64,000 nucleotides of DNA, from positions 1 through 64,000 of the forward strand of contig NZ_CAMIHB010000008.1 in the NCBI RefSeq assembly GCF_946221635.1, given 5' to 3'. The translations under genes were made by a program, and so were the position numbers. The notes beneath the pieces are model-generated. The model was not told where the DNA came from, ran no database searches, and was given only the letters and a program-made list of their open reading frames with translations. This DNA is from an uncultured Rhodoferax sp. GTDB taxonomy: Bacteria; Pseudomonadota; Gammaproteobacteria; Burkholderiales; Burkholderiaceae_C. The stretch's first letter is position 1, and the number at the start of each line of letters is the position of its first letter. This document shows, piece after piece, positions 30,494-37,178 of the stretch.

Positions 30494-30756
30494 CAACAGC
30501 TCAAGAAGTCCTGGCCAAAATGACCGCCAGCTCCAAGGTTGTTGATCGCCTGGTGAAGCACCACGAGCGAGTCATGATGGACTTGCTGCGCTACGGAACA
30601 GCCTGGGTGGTCGGGGCAAGGGTTGGAGCACAGCGCGCGCGAAAGTTGAGGCGTCGCGGTGAACAAGTGTTCTTCGTCCATCGCACCTCCACGGGGAAAG
30701 CCGTCTACACCTGGATGCGGCCGGTTTCCCCGGGTTCTGTCTGGAGGCGGTCATGA
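30490..30756 (+). CDS. Small basic hypothetical protein, 88 aa
   Basis: GTG start at an overlap (GTGA). Helical and strongly basic: VVDRLVKHHERVMMDLLRYG, GARVGAQRARKLRRRGEQVF, ending TWMRPVSPGSVWRRS. Probable nucleic-acid binder. Not recognised. Confidence 0.6.
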   Translation: MTTAQEVLAKMTASSKVVDRLVKHHERVMMDLLRYGTAWVVGARVGAQRARKLRRRGEQVFFVHRTSTGKAVYTWMRPVSPGSVWRRS

Positions 30757-31343
30757 AGTGGACCGAACACATCATCGCCCGCGCCATCGCCGTGCAGACC
30801 CTGGACCGGAAATGCGTGGTGCTGGTCGACAACTGCAGCTGGACCGGCCACGAATGCGACGTTCTGGGCGTGACCATGGACCTGCGCATCATCGACGTCG
30901 AGGTCAAGATCAGCCGTGCCGACCTGAAGGCTGACGCCAAGAAGGAGAAGTGGTGGCACCGCACGTTCCTTGGCTACGGTGAGCGCAAGGAAATCCATAA
31001 CGAGGCTGGCAGGCTGATCCGCGTCGAGGAGCCGCGTCTGTACGACGCCAAGCCATTGCAGCACCCCCGCAAGGTCTGGAAACACTACTACGCGCTGCCA
31101 AAGGAAATCTGGAAGCCCGAGCTGCTGGAGTGCCTGCCAAGCCCAGCCAGCGGCGTGATCTTGATGCGCGAGCAGCGCAACAGCAGCACGCCAGTCGTGG
31201 CCGAGGTAGTGCGCCGCGCGACGCCAGCCAAAGACGCCTACCGCCTGACGCCAGCCCAGGTTTTGGATATCGCGCGCCTGGCGAACCTGCGCATGTGGGA
31301 GGCCTACAAGAGCCGTGACGCGGCACTGGTGGTACCGGCATGA
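30753..31343 (+). CDS. PD-(D/E)XK nuclease-like phage protein
   Basis: A 196-residue protein. The core WTGHECDVLGVTMDL followed by RIIDVEVKISRADLKAD gives the Asp...Glu-x-Lys arrangement of the PD-(D/E)XK fold, as in MmcB-like and restriction-endonuclease-like proteins. The middle is KWWHRTFLGYGERKEIHNEA. The last 60 residues are helical with basic patches. It may degrade host DNA or process recombination intermediates; specificity is unknown. Both ends overlap neighbours by 4 nt. Confidence 0.7.
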   Translation: MKWTEHIIARAIAVQTLDRKCVVLVDNCSWTGHECDVLGVTMDLRIIDVEVKISRADLKADAKKEKWWHRTFLGYGERKEIHNEAGRLIRVEEPRLYDAKPLQHPRKVWKHYYALPKEIWKPELLECLPSPASGVILMREQRNSSTPVVAEVVRRATPAKDAYRLTPAQVLDIARLANLRMWEAYKSRDAALVVPA

Positions 31344-31879
31344 CCAAACCTTCAGCGATCCTGGTGTGCCCTCAAGTGGCCCTGCGCATGCTGCCGGCGG
31401 CCGAGCGCGAAGTCGTCAGCCGATTCCTGTTCGACAACATCCGCGGCCTCGACGAGAAGCACGACAAGCGCTGGCGCCGGCTATGGGGCCGGTTCTGGAA
31501 GGCTGACCCCGGAGAAGTCTTCCACCTGGAGATCGTGGTGGACCGCAGCGGACCATTCCACCGCCGCCACATGGCCATGGAGCAGGCGCTGTTCGACCGG
31601 CAGGAACGCTGGCGCCGCCTGGATGACATGCGGTGGTGGCTCAAGACCGGGGCAGGGTGGGGCTACTTCGATCTGCTGGCCAACGGCCGCATGAAGTTCA
31701 TCCCACGCAGCACCGCCTACGAGGCCTGTAGCGACGACGAGATGAAGGAGCTGCACGCCGACATGGTGACGTTTCTGCGCACCCCGTATGCCCTGCGCCG
31801 GCTCTGGCCGCACCTTAGCCCTGAGTGCCGCGAAGAAATGCTGGAGTCCATCTTGGAGCCAGTGGAGAAGGAAGCCTGA
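31340..31879 (+). CDS. DUF1367 family phage protein
   Basis: A 179-residue protein with the family core FHRRHMAMEQALFDRQERW, DDMRWWLKTGAGWGYFDLLA, RMKFIPRSTAYEACSDDEM. DUF1367 proteins lie in lambdoid 'nin'-like regions before Q, as here. The molecular role is unknown. The stop overlaps the next ATG (TGATG). Confidence 0.8.
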   Translation: MTKPSAILVCPQVALRMLPAAEREVVSRFLFDNIRGLDEKHDKRWRRLWGRFWKADPGEVFHLEIVVDRSGPFHRRHMAMEQALFDRQERWRRLDDMRWWLKTGAGWGYFDLLANGRMKFIPRSTAYEACSDDEMKELHADMVTFLRTPYALRRLWPHLSPECREEMLESILEPVEKEA

Positions 31880-32253
31880 TGGACTACCGAGATTTACCCG
31901 CCATGCGCCCCGTCAACGGACGCGCTGCCAGTGTTGTGAGCCAAAAAGGCATTGCACCCGACGCCGACTTGAGCAGGGACGAGCTGCTGGAGCTGATCGC
32001 CCGCCTACAGCGCAAGAGCAGATTGCTGAAAGTCGTGCTCGGCATCACAAACCGGGCTCAGCACAAAAACCTGATGTGGAAGGCCAACAAAGGATTCAAG
32101 GCAACACGCATCAAGTCTGACCCCCGGGCCGTTGTCGAGTACCGCCGCGTGGGCGTGGAAATTCTGAGATTGAACCAGGCCGTGAAGGCCATCAATGACA
32201 GGGCCAAGGCAGAGCGCGTGGCCAACAGTGAAGAACCGAACCCCAACCCCTGA
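31879..32253 (+). CDS. Hypothetical phage protein, 124 aa
   Basis: Starts MDYRDLPAMRPVNGRAASVV. The centre is helical and basic (DLSRDELLELIARLQRKSRL, NRAQHKNLMWKANKGFKATR). Likely nucleic-acid associated. Not recognised. It ends 11 nt before the Tad2-like gene. Confidence 0.62.
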   Translation: MDYRDLPAMRPVNGRAASVVSQKGIAPDADLSRDELLELIARLQRKSRLLKVVLGITNRAQHKNLMWKANKGFKATRIKSDPRAVVEYRRVGVEILRLNQAVKAINDRAKAERVANSEEPNPNP

Positions 32254-32264
32254 AAGGAATCCCC

Positions 32265-32981
32265 GTGAACCATACCCACATCGCCAACCCTGTCCGCGTC
32301 ACTGCTGTGCGCATCCTTGAGGTCACTGACGTGACCAAGCGAGAGGAGGGGTGCGGCCAGTCCTCGCCTGACATGCTGTTGCGCCTCGAGGATGGCCGCA
32401 ACTTTGACGCTGATTCCGGCATGACGGCGCGCTACGTGCCGGTTGCCGGTGACTACGTTGTCACTCAGGAGGATGGCTACCAGTACCTGAATCCGAAAGA
32501 AGTTTTCGAGCGGAAGTACTCGCCCGTGGGGGCGCCCCAGCCCTTGGTGACAGACGAAATGGTGGCCCGCTTCCTGAGCTGGCGCCTGCCGGACGACTTT
32601 GCGCCAGATGGTGGTATGGAGTTCAAGGTCGGCGAGTACTTCAAGGCCTGCAATATATGGCCCACTGGCACCAATCTGCTCAACGCCCAGCAGGCCCGCG
32701 CGATGCTGGAGCACGTGCTGGGGCGCTCGACCAATAGCCTGACCTTTGGAATTGCGATAGACGCCATGAAGCTGGGTCATCGCGTCGCGCGTGCCGGTTG
32801 GAATGGCAAAGGCATGTGGCTAGCGCTGGTCAAGAAGGAAGTGGCCGACAAAGTGGCCTTCGAGTTCGCAGCACTGGACGCGGCGCCCTGGATTGGCATG
32901 AAGACAGCAGACGAGAAGTTTGTCCCGTGGCTCGCAAGCCAGACCGACATGCTGGCCGAAGACTGGGTGGTGCTGCAATGA
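32265..32981 (+). CDS. Phage protein with C-terminal Tad2-like (DUF2829) domain
   Basis: A 238-residue protein with GTG start and AAAGGAA upstream. Residues 1-90 form a beta-rich domain ending DYVVTQEDGYQYLNPKEVFE; 95-152 are a helical segment (MEFKVGEYFKACNIWPTGTN). Residues 160-238 have the Tad2/DUF2829 signature: IDAMKLGHRVARAGWNGKGM, PWIGMKTADEKFVPWLASQT, MLAEDW. Tad2 proteins bind the signalling nucleotide of Thoeris defence and so block it; stand-alone Tad2 is about 90 residues, so this is a fusion. Its activity here is inferred from the family. Confidence 0.82.
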   Translation: MNHTHIANPVRVTAVRILEVTDVTKREEGCGQSSPDMLLRLEDGRNFDADSGMTARYVPVAGDYVVTQEDGYQYLNPKEVFERKYSPVGAPQPLVTDEMVARFLSWRLPDDFAPDGGMEFKVGEYFKACNIWPTGTNLLNAQQARAMLEHVLGRSTNSLTFGIAIDAMKLGHRVARAGWNGKGMWLALVKKEVADKVAFEFAALDAAPWIGMKTADEKFVPWLASQTDMLAEDWVVLQ

Positions 32982-33313
32982 TGCTAGGCCACGCCCCCCT
33001 GAAAATCCTCTGCGAGCGGGTCAACTACGGCCGCTACGTCGATATCCACGTAGCCTCGGAACTGGAGGGCGGCGGCTTAAACGTGATGCAGCCGGCCACC
33101 TTTGAAAGAGTGGAAGACCAGTTCGTCGAGACTCGTCCGGCCTTGCATTTGCGCGCAGAGCAGGCTCAGACGCTTACGGATGCGCTCTGGGCCGCCGGCT
33201 TCCGCCCGACCCAAGGTCAGCAGTCCGAGGGACAGATGGCCGCCACCAGCAAGCACCTGGATGACATGCGCGCGCTGGTGTCAGCGCTGGCCAAGGTGGA
33301 GTTGCCGAAGTGA
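32978..33313 (+). CDS. Hypothetical phage protein, 111 aa
   Basis: Starts MMLGHAPLKILCERVNYGRY at an ATGA overlap. A strand-rich first half (VDIHVASELEGGGLNVMQPA) is followed by a helical C-terminus (RPTQGQQSEGQMAATSKHL). The C-terminal pattern is common in accessory proteins of beta-proteobacterial phages; no function is known to me. It follows the Tad2-like gene directly and is coupled to the HslV-like gene. Confidence 0.65.
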   Translation: MMLGHAPLKILCERVNYGRYVDIHVASELEGGGLNVMQPATFERVEDQFVETRPALHLRAEQAQTLTDALWAAGFRPTQGQQSEGQMAATSKHLDDMRALVSALAKVELPK

Positions 33314-33732
33314 CCACCGTGGCATGGGACGGCAAAGCCTTGGCCGCGGACAAACAGATTACTTGGGGCGGCACTCCATTGATCACCACCAAGGTGCACA
33401 GAGCACGCAGCAAAGACGGCCGGCGCGTCATCTTTGGGTGCGCTGGCAAGAGCTTCGAAATTCAGGCCTTCGTGGATTGGGTGAATGGAAAGAGGGAAAG
33501 GCCAGAGCTCACCGAGATCGACTTCATGTGTGTCGACAGTAGCGGGCAGGTCTGGTGCGCCAATCAGGCATTGCAATGGTTGCCGATCTACGAGAAGCAG
33601 TGGGCGATAGGCAGTGGCGCAGACTATGCACTGGGCGCCATGGCGGCCGGGGCAAATGCTGTCAGGGCAATAGAAATCGCATCCCGGCTGGACGTCGATA
33701 CCGGTTTGGGTGTTGACAGCGTGAGGCTCTGA
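33310..33732 (+). CDS. HslV/proteasome-like Ntn hydrolase
   Basis: A 140-residue protein with GTG start. After removal of the initiator residue the N-terminus would be TTVAWDGKALAADKQ, the Thr-nucleophile motif of proteasomal beta subunits and HslV. GGTPLITTKVHRARS supplies the Lys, and the C-terminal half has the conserved WAIGSGADYALGAMAAGANA and RAIEIASRLDVDTGLGVDSV. It is shorter than HslV (about 175 residues). It may form a phage peptidase or a scaffold that blocks host protease. Both ends overlap neighbours. Confidence 0.8.
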   Translation: MTTVAWDGKALAADKQITWGGTPLITTKVHRARSKDGRRVIFGCAGKSFEIQAFVDWVNGKRERPELTEIDFMCVDSSGQVWCANQALQWLPIYEKQWAIGSGADYALGAMAAGANAVRAIEIASRLDVDTGLGVDSVRL

Positions 33733-34253
33733 TGCAGCGCCGCACAGCCTTGAAGCGCACCCCATGGCTGCGCAAGTTACCCCCCACCGAAACAAGGTCA
33801 ATGGAAATAGGGGTAAATCAGTCTCTAGCCCACATGAAATGTGCGCGAGCAGCTATCAATTCGATAGTGGTAAGGGCGGCAAAAATGGCCCAAATCGACG
33901 ATTTACCCCACACCCCTTGCCCCAAGGCGCCCAAGCCCTGGCGCAGTCGGGCCTACCGAATGCTTGTGGCCAAACTGGAGTGTTACCACTGCCGCCTGCA
34001 CGGGTACAGCCAAGCCGCGCACCCCAACAGCGGCAAGACCAAAGGCGTGAAGGCCTGCGACAGCCTGGTATTCCCGATGTGCACGGTGGGCGGCCGGGAC
34101 TGCCATGGCCGATTCGACACCTACAAGCTGGTGAGCCGGGAAGACATGTCAGCCTTTGAAGCCGCTGCCGTTCGGTGGACCGTGGCCACCCTGAAGGCGC
34201 GCGGCATGTGGCCTAAGACAAATGAGCCTCCATCCCTCATGAATATTGCGTAA
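33732..34253 (+). CDS. HNH-like zinc protein, phage late-early region
   Basis: A 173-residue protein. PWRSRAYRMLVAKLECYHCR carries CxxC, followed by QAAHPNSGKTKGVKACDSLV, FPMCTVGGRDCHGRFDTYKL with further Cys/His, the pattern of phage HNH or NinG-like nucleases. The first 60 residues are unrelated linker that contains a mini-repeat copy (CARAAINSIVV). Its position just before Q matches nin-region recombination endonucleases. Confidence 0.72.
   Translation: MQRRTALKRTPWLRKLPPTETRSMEIGVNQSLAHMKCARAAINSIVVRAAKMAQIDDLPHTPCPKAPKPWRSRAYRMLVAKLECYHCRLHGYSQAAHPNSGKTKGVKACDSLVFPMCTVGGRDCHGRFDTYKLVSREDMSAFEAAAVRWTVATLKARGMWPKTNEPPSLMNIA
33840..33870 (+). repeat. Dispersed mini-repeat, copy 6 (inside the HNH-like gene)
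   Basis: TGTGCGCGAGCAG, then the perfect palindrome CTATC-AATTC-GATAG, then TGG. It is the best-preserved prophage copy and nearly identical to the host intergenic copy at 6223. Confidence 0.7.
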
Positions 34254-34278
34254 GCAGCTACCAATTACATAGCAACTG
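34245..34278 (+). repeat. Dispersed mini-repeat, copy 7 (between HNH-like and Q-like genes)
   Basis: TTGCGTAAGCAGCTACC, then AATTAC, then ATAGCAACTG. It fills the 38-nt gap before the Q-like gene and overlaps the HNH-like stop codon. Confidence 0.6.
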
Positions 34279-34291
34279 AAGAGAGAAGACC

Positions 34292-34984
34292 ATGACAACA
34301 ACACCCCCAGATGAAACCAAGCCCACCGTAGAGGAGAAGTACACCCGGGCTACACAGGCCAGTAACCTGAAGGTAGAGGCAGAGCGCGGTGGCAGCGCTG
34401 ACTTGCTGATTGCCATGGGCTGGAGCCCGTCGCGTCTGGGTGGTGCCTTGGTCCGCCTGCACAGCGAGTGGGATGCCTGCGAGAAGCCCCAGCGCATGAC
34501 TGCGTCGGCCGTCGAGCTGCTGGCATTGAGCATGCCGCGCCTTGGCAAAGACAAGGATGTCGTCGACCACGTCGGTGCCCGCCAAAAGGCCCAGGACTGG
34601 TACATGCACGAGCTCAAGATACTGTTCGGCAAGCTGAAGACCCTGCCAGAGGTGCGCCAGCAGCTGACGATGTGGGCCCAGAAGCAGGGCATGGCCAAGC
34701 CCGAGCACCGGGCGGCAGAGGTGCTGTCGTGGTGGCTGGATCCGACCTGCCCGACGTGCGAAGGCCGCGGCAAGGAACGCATCCCGGGAACACCCAGCCT
34801 TTCACTGAAGCCATGCCGGACGTGCAAGGGATCAGGAGAGCGCCGCATTCCCCATGAACAGGGGATAGAGCGCTCTTATTTTGAGAGCGGGAAGATGCTC
34901 AAACACATCGAAGTCTGCGTGAAAACTGCGCAGAGCAATTTGAAGAAGCGACTCAGTGGCTTCCGGCATCACAATCGTGAATGA
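34292..34984 (+). CDS. Q-like phage antitermination protein
   Basis: A 230-residue protein. The N-terminal part has SADLLIAMGWSPSRLGGALV. Two CxxCxGxG knuckles (CPTCEGRGK and CRTCKGSGE, about residues 152-183) form the zinc site seen in 82-type Q proteins. The C-terminal helix includes FESGKMLKHIEVCVKTAQSN. It should load on RNA polymerase paused at the late promoter and let it read through the terminator at 35305. That promoter lies 100 nt downstream, the order of lambdoid phages. Confidence 0.82.
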   Translation: MTTTPPDETKPTVEEKYTRATQASNLKVEAERGGSADLLIAMGWSPSRLGGALVRLHSEWDACEKPQRMTASAVELLALSMPRLGKDKDVVDHVGARQKAQDWYMHELKILFGKLKTLPEVRQQLTMWAQKQGMAKPEHRAAEVLSWWLDPTCPTCEGRGKERIPGTPSLSLKPCRTCKGSGERRIPHEQGIERSYFESGKMLKHIEVCVKTAQSNLKKRLSGFRHHNRE

Positions 34985-35082
34985 AGCTACTGGTTGTCTT
35001 GCGCCACAGCCCACACAGGAGCAGCTTCAATTAAACCGAGCCTGCCAGGCGCGCGCGGACGCAATCTGCTGCTATCGAAACA

Positions 35083-35110
35083 TTGACACCGGGTATGCTG
35101 GTGCGATAAT
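35083..35110 (+). promoter_or_regulatory. Late promoter (PR'-like)
   Basis: TTGACA (35083-35088), 16-nt spacer, GATAAT (35105-35110): the strongest consensus match in this part of the window. It lies just downstream of the Q-like gene and about 195 nt before an intrinsic terminator, as expected for a Q-controlled late promoter. No gene is convincing between 34985 and 35610; this stretch holds the promoter, terminator and tRNA only. Confidence 0.75.
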
Positions 35111-35304
35111 TCTGGCACCGAGGACCGCACACGCTGCTGAGCCTGTCGCACCTCAAGAATGGCAGATGCCTATACCCCCGTCGGATGCCCGCCAGTAGCG
35201 GCTCCTTCAGCACTTCAGGGGGATAGTGCCCCCAAAATTTCGGTATGTGCCTGGTCAGCCGCTCCCCGTGAAGGAATTCGGCAGGCAGGAACCGCTACCC
35301 ACAG

Positions 35305-35335
35305 AGCCCACCTCGCGTGGGCTTTGTGCTTTTTA
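35305..35335 (+). terminator. Intrinsic terminator downstream of the late promoter (tR'-like)
   Basis: AGCCCAC-CTCGC-GTGGGCT is followed by TTGTGCTTTTT. It would stop unmodified polymerase before the tRNA and lysis genes and make late expression depend on Q. Confidence 0.75.
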
Positions 35336-35468
35336 GCCCCCTATTCACACACTCGCGGCCGCAAAGGGATGGCGCCGCCGGCGATCGCCTCACGGCATGA
35401 CGGACAAGCGAACGGTCTGCAGGCCCGAGCAAGTCCCCGGAACCGTCACCGGGCCCTGTACCAAATTC

Positions 35469-35544
35469 GGCAGCGTAGAGCAGTTGGTAGCTCGCTGGGC
35501 TCATAACCCGGAGGCCGCAAGTTCGAGTCTTGCCGCTGCAACCA
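35469..35544 (+). tRNA. Phage tRNA with CAT anticodon and initiator features (tRNA-fMet-like)
   Basis: A 76-nt cloverleaf with encoded CCA. The acceptor is GGCAGCG with CGCTGCA, pairs 2-7 intact and a G-A mismatch at 1:72. The D stem GAGC/GCTC gives A11:T24. The anticodon stem CTGGG/CCCGG keeps the three G:C pairs next to loop CTCATAA. The T arm is GCAAG-TTCGAGT-CTTGC. An unpaired 1:72, A11:U24 and GGG/CCC are the three marks of bacterial initiator tRNA, although the usual mismatch is C-A. Confidence 0.88.
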
Positions 35545-35610
35545 ATACCCGTCACGCCAAGGGCATCCCGCCGCCAGGCACGGCACAACCCCGAAAGATT
35601 GGAGTTCCCC

Positions 35611-35901
35611 ATGAAAGCATTCGCCCGTCGATCGTTGCTGCTTGCCGCCTGCGTCGCCGTCATGTCCCTGGTGTTTGACGTCGGCCGCGCCGTGGGTGAC
35701 GGCATCGCGGCCACGTACAAATTCGCCAAGGACTTCGCGGTGAAGTTCACCCTCGATGCCGTCAAGTTGGTGGCCGGCGCCCAGCCCGAGAGCAAGGGCC
35801 CCACCGTCGTGCTGGTGCAGGCCAAGGCCTTTGTGCAGCGCATCCTGAAGCGCGAGCGCCCCCGCGTCATGCCGGGCTGGCGCATGTGCCCCTCCATTTG
35901 A
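35611..35901 (+). CDS. Small phage protein with N-terminal signal/TM segment, 96 aa
   Basis: Starts MKAFARRSLLLAACVAVMSL with TTGGAG 6 nt upstream. The hydrophobic N-terminus (residues 8-22) is a signal peptide or anchor, followed by an amphipathic part (IAATYKFAKDFAVKFTLDAV) and a basic C-terminus (KRERPRVMPGWRMC). It is the first late gene after the tRNA and is followed by a terminator. Unrecognised; possibly a lysis-region accessory. Confidence 0.65.
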   Translation: MKAFARRSLLLAACVAVMSLVFDVGRAVGDGIAATYKFAKDFAVKFTLDAVKLVAGAQPESKGPTVVLVQAKAFVQRILKRERPRVMPGWRMCPSI

Positions 35902-35918
35902 CGCACTGAGCGCCTGAG

Positions 35919-35944
35919 AGAAGCCCCCGCGTGGGGCTTCTTTG
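35919..35944 (+). terminator. Intrinsic terminator after the first late gene
   Basis: AGAAGCCCC-CGCGT-GGGGCTTCT, then TT. Nine perfect pairs; the T tract is short, so moderate strength. Confidence 0.7.
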
Positions 35945-36003
35945 CATTGGGCCCCGACTTGCACCGAATCGCAAACTGGGCCCAGCGCAAAGGAAGTCGA
36001 ACC

Positions 36004-36111
36004 ATGACCTACACCAAAGTTGCCTTGGCTGTGAAGCTGCTGTGCCACCTGCTTAGCACCGGAGACAGCCGGTTTGTCACGGCTCCCCAGAACTCGTCCC
36101 CCTCTGTTTGA
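36004..36111 (+). CDS. Very small hypothetical protein, 35 aa
   Basis: MTYTKVALAVKLLCHLLSTG, ending NSSPSV, with AAGGAAG 7 nt before ATG. One amphipathic or hydrophobic helix (residues 5-18). It lies alone between two hairpins. Coding status rests only on RBS and frame. Confidence 0.4.
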   Translation: MTYTKVALAVKLLCHLLSTGDSRFVTAPQNSSPSV

Positions 36112-36149
36112 CCTGCTGCCGCTCCCATTCGCAGTTCTGGAAGATCACG

Positions 36150-36305
36150 ACGGACCCTAGTAGGCCCAGGGATGTATAGGCCTACACCGTGAAGCCCCCG
36201 GCATAGCTCCCTTTCCTGGGGACGTCGGGGGCGGACCGGACTCCTCCCAGTTGTCTCCTTGATCGAGAGATCGAGCTTGCCCGCCCACCCGGCGGGCTTT
36301 TTTAT
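36150..36305 (+). ncRNA. Candidate structured RNA upstream of the lysis cassette
   Basis: Two perfect stems followed by a terminator: GTAGGCC/GGCCTAC (36160-36185), GCCCCCG/CGGGGGC (36194-36232), then GCCCGCC/GGCGGGC with T6 at 36279. No protein fits this stretch. It could be a small RNA or a leader controlling holin timing. Confidence 0.45.
36279..36303 (+). terminator. Intrinsic terminator before the holin gene
   Basis: GCCCGCC-CACCC-GGCGGGC followed by TTTTTT, ending only 14 nt before the holin ATG. In the late transcript it must be read through by Q-modified polymerase. Confidence 0.88.
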
Positions 36306-36316
36306 TCCCGACCACC

Positions 36317-36715
36317 ATGCGCCTCCTCACCACCTTCCTGTTGTGCCTGCAGCTGCTGGCTCCCGTCGCCACATGGGCTGCTGACGACAGCAAAACCAAG
36401 GGGCCACTCGACTACAGCCTGAAGCAGTACGGCTTCATCCTGGGTGTGGCTCTGCTCGGTGGACTGGTCGGATGGGCCGCCAAGGTCCGCAAGGGTGAAT
36501 TGCCGGCGTGGAGCATCAATCACCTGGTGGGAGAGCTGGCGACATCAGCCCTTGCCGGCCTGCTGTGCTTCTGGATTTGCGAGTGGGGTGGTGTAGCGCC
36601 ACTCCTCACGGCCGCGCTGACTGGCATTTGCGGCCATATGGGCACCAGAGCCCTGACCATGCTCGAAGAGTGGGGCAAGGCCAGGTTTCCGGGCGCATCA
36701 ACCAATCAGGGGTAA
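36317..36715 (+). CDS. LydA-type phage holin
   Basis: A 132-residue protein. An N-terminal signal-like helix (MRLLTTFLLCLQLLAPVATW) precedes DDSKTKGPLDYSLKQYGFIL, LGGLVGWAAKVRKGELPAWS, ATSALAGLLCFWICEW and LLTAALTGICGHMG, the LydA family order with three further membrane segments. It should form membrane lesions that release or activate the endolysin encoded next. There is no strong Shine-Dalgarno after the terminator hairpin, which could limit expression. Confidence 0.85.
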   Translation: MRLLTTFLLCLQLLAPVATWAADDSKTKGPLDYSLKQYGFILGVALLGGLVGWAAKVRKGELPAWSINHLVGELATSALAGLLCFWICEWGGVAPLLTAALTGICGHMGTRALTMLEEWGKARFPGASTNQG

Positions 36716-36719
36716 CACC

Positions 36720-37178
36720 ATGCAACTCACGCCTCATTTCTCGCTGGCGGAGCTCACGGCCAGCAACAAGGCCAAGGACATGGGGATCGACAACACGCCC
36801 CCCCAAGAGTTGATCCCGCGTCTGATCCGCACCGCCGAGATGCTGGAGCGCATCCGTGAGCTGCTGGGTGCTCCCGTCATGGTGACTTCCGGATACCGCT
36901 GCAGCGCCCTGAACAAGGCCGTGGGGTCCGCCAGCACCTCCGACCACCCCCAAGGTCATGCCGCCGACTTCGTGTGCCCGGGTTACGGCAGTGCCTACCA
37001 AGTCGCAAAGGCTCTGGCGCCACAGGTCAGCGTGCTCGGTATCGGCCAGCTGATCCTGGAAGGCGTCAAGGGCAAGCAGTGGGTCCACGTGTCCACCCGC
37101 GTGCCCGAGAAAGTCGCCAATCGCGTCATCACCATCACCGACGCCGGCGCCCAGCTGGGCATTCAGGAGCTGGAGTGA
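36720..37178 (+). CDS. Endolysin, peptidase M15 family (D-Ala-D-Ala carboxypeptidase-like)
   Basis: A 152-residue protein. The metal site is in STSDHPQGHAADF (His, Asp) and KQWVHVS (His), with VMVTSGYRCSALNKAVGSAS before it. This matches M15A peptidases such as phage L-alanyl-D-glutamate or D,D-peptidases that cut cell-wall peptides. There is no signal peptide, so release depends on the holin upstream. The stop overlaps the Rz-like GTG. Confidence 0.92.
   Translation: MQLTPHFSLAELTASNKAKDMGIDNTPPQELIPRLIRTAEMLERIRELLGAPVMVTSGYRCSALNKAVGSASTSDHPQGHAADFVCPGYGSAYQVAKALAPQVSVLGIGQLILEGVKGKQWVHVSTRVPEKVANRVITITDAGAQLGIQELE

Noticed and set aside
34956..35198. An 80-codon rightward frame overlapping the end of the Q-like gene
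   Set aside because: Weak GTG start without RBS, and the frame contains the late promoter. Composition is not convincing.
35397..35678. A rightward frame spanning the phage tRNA
   Set aside because: It runs through the tRNA and has no RBS; a chance frame.
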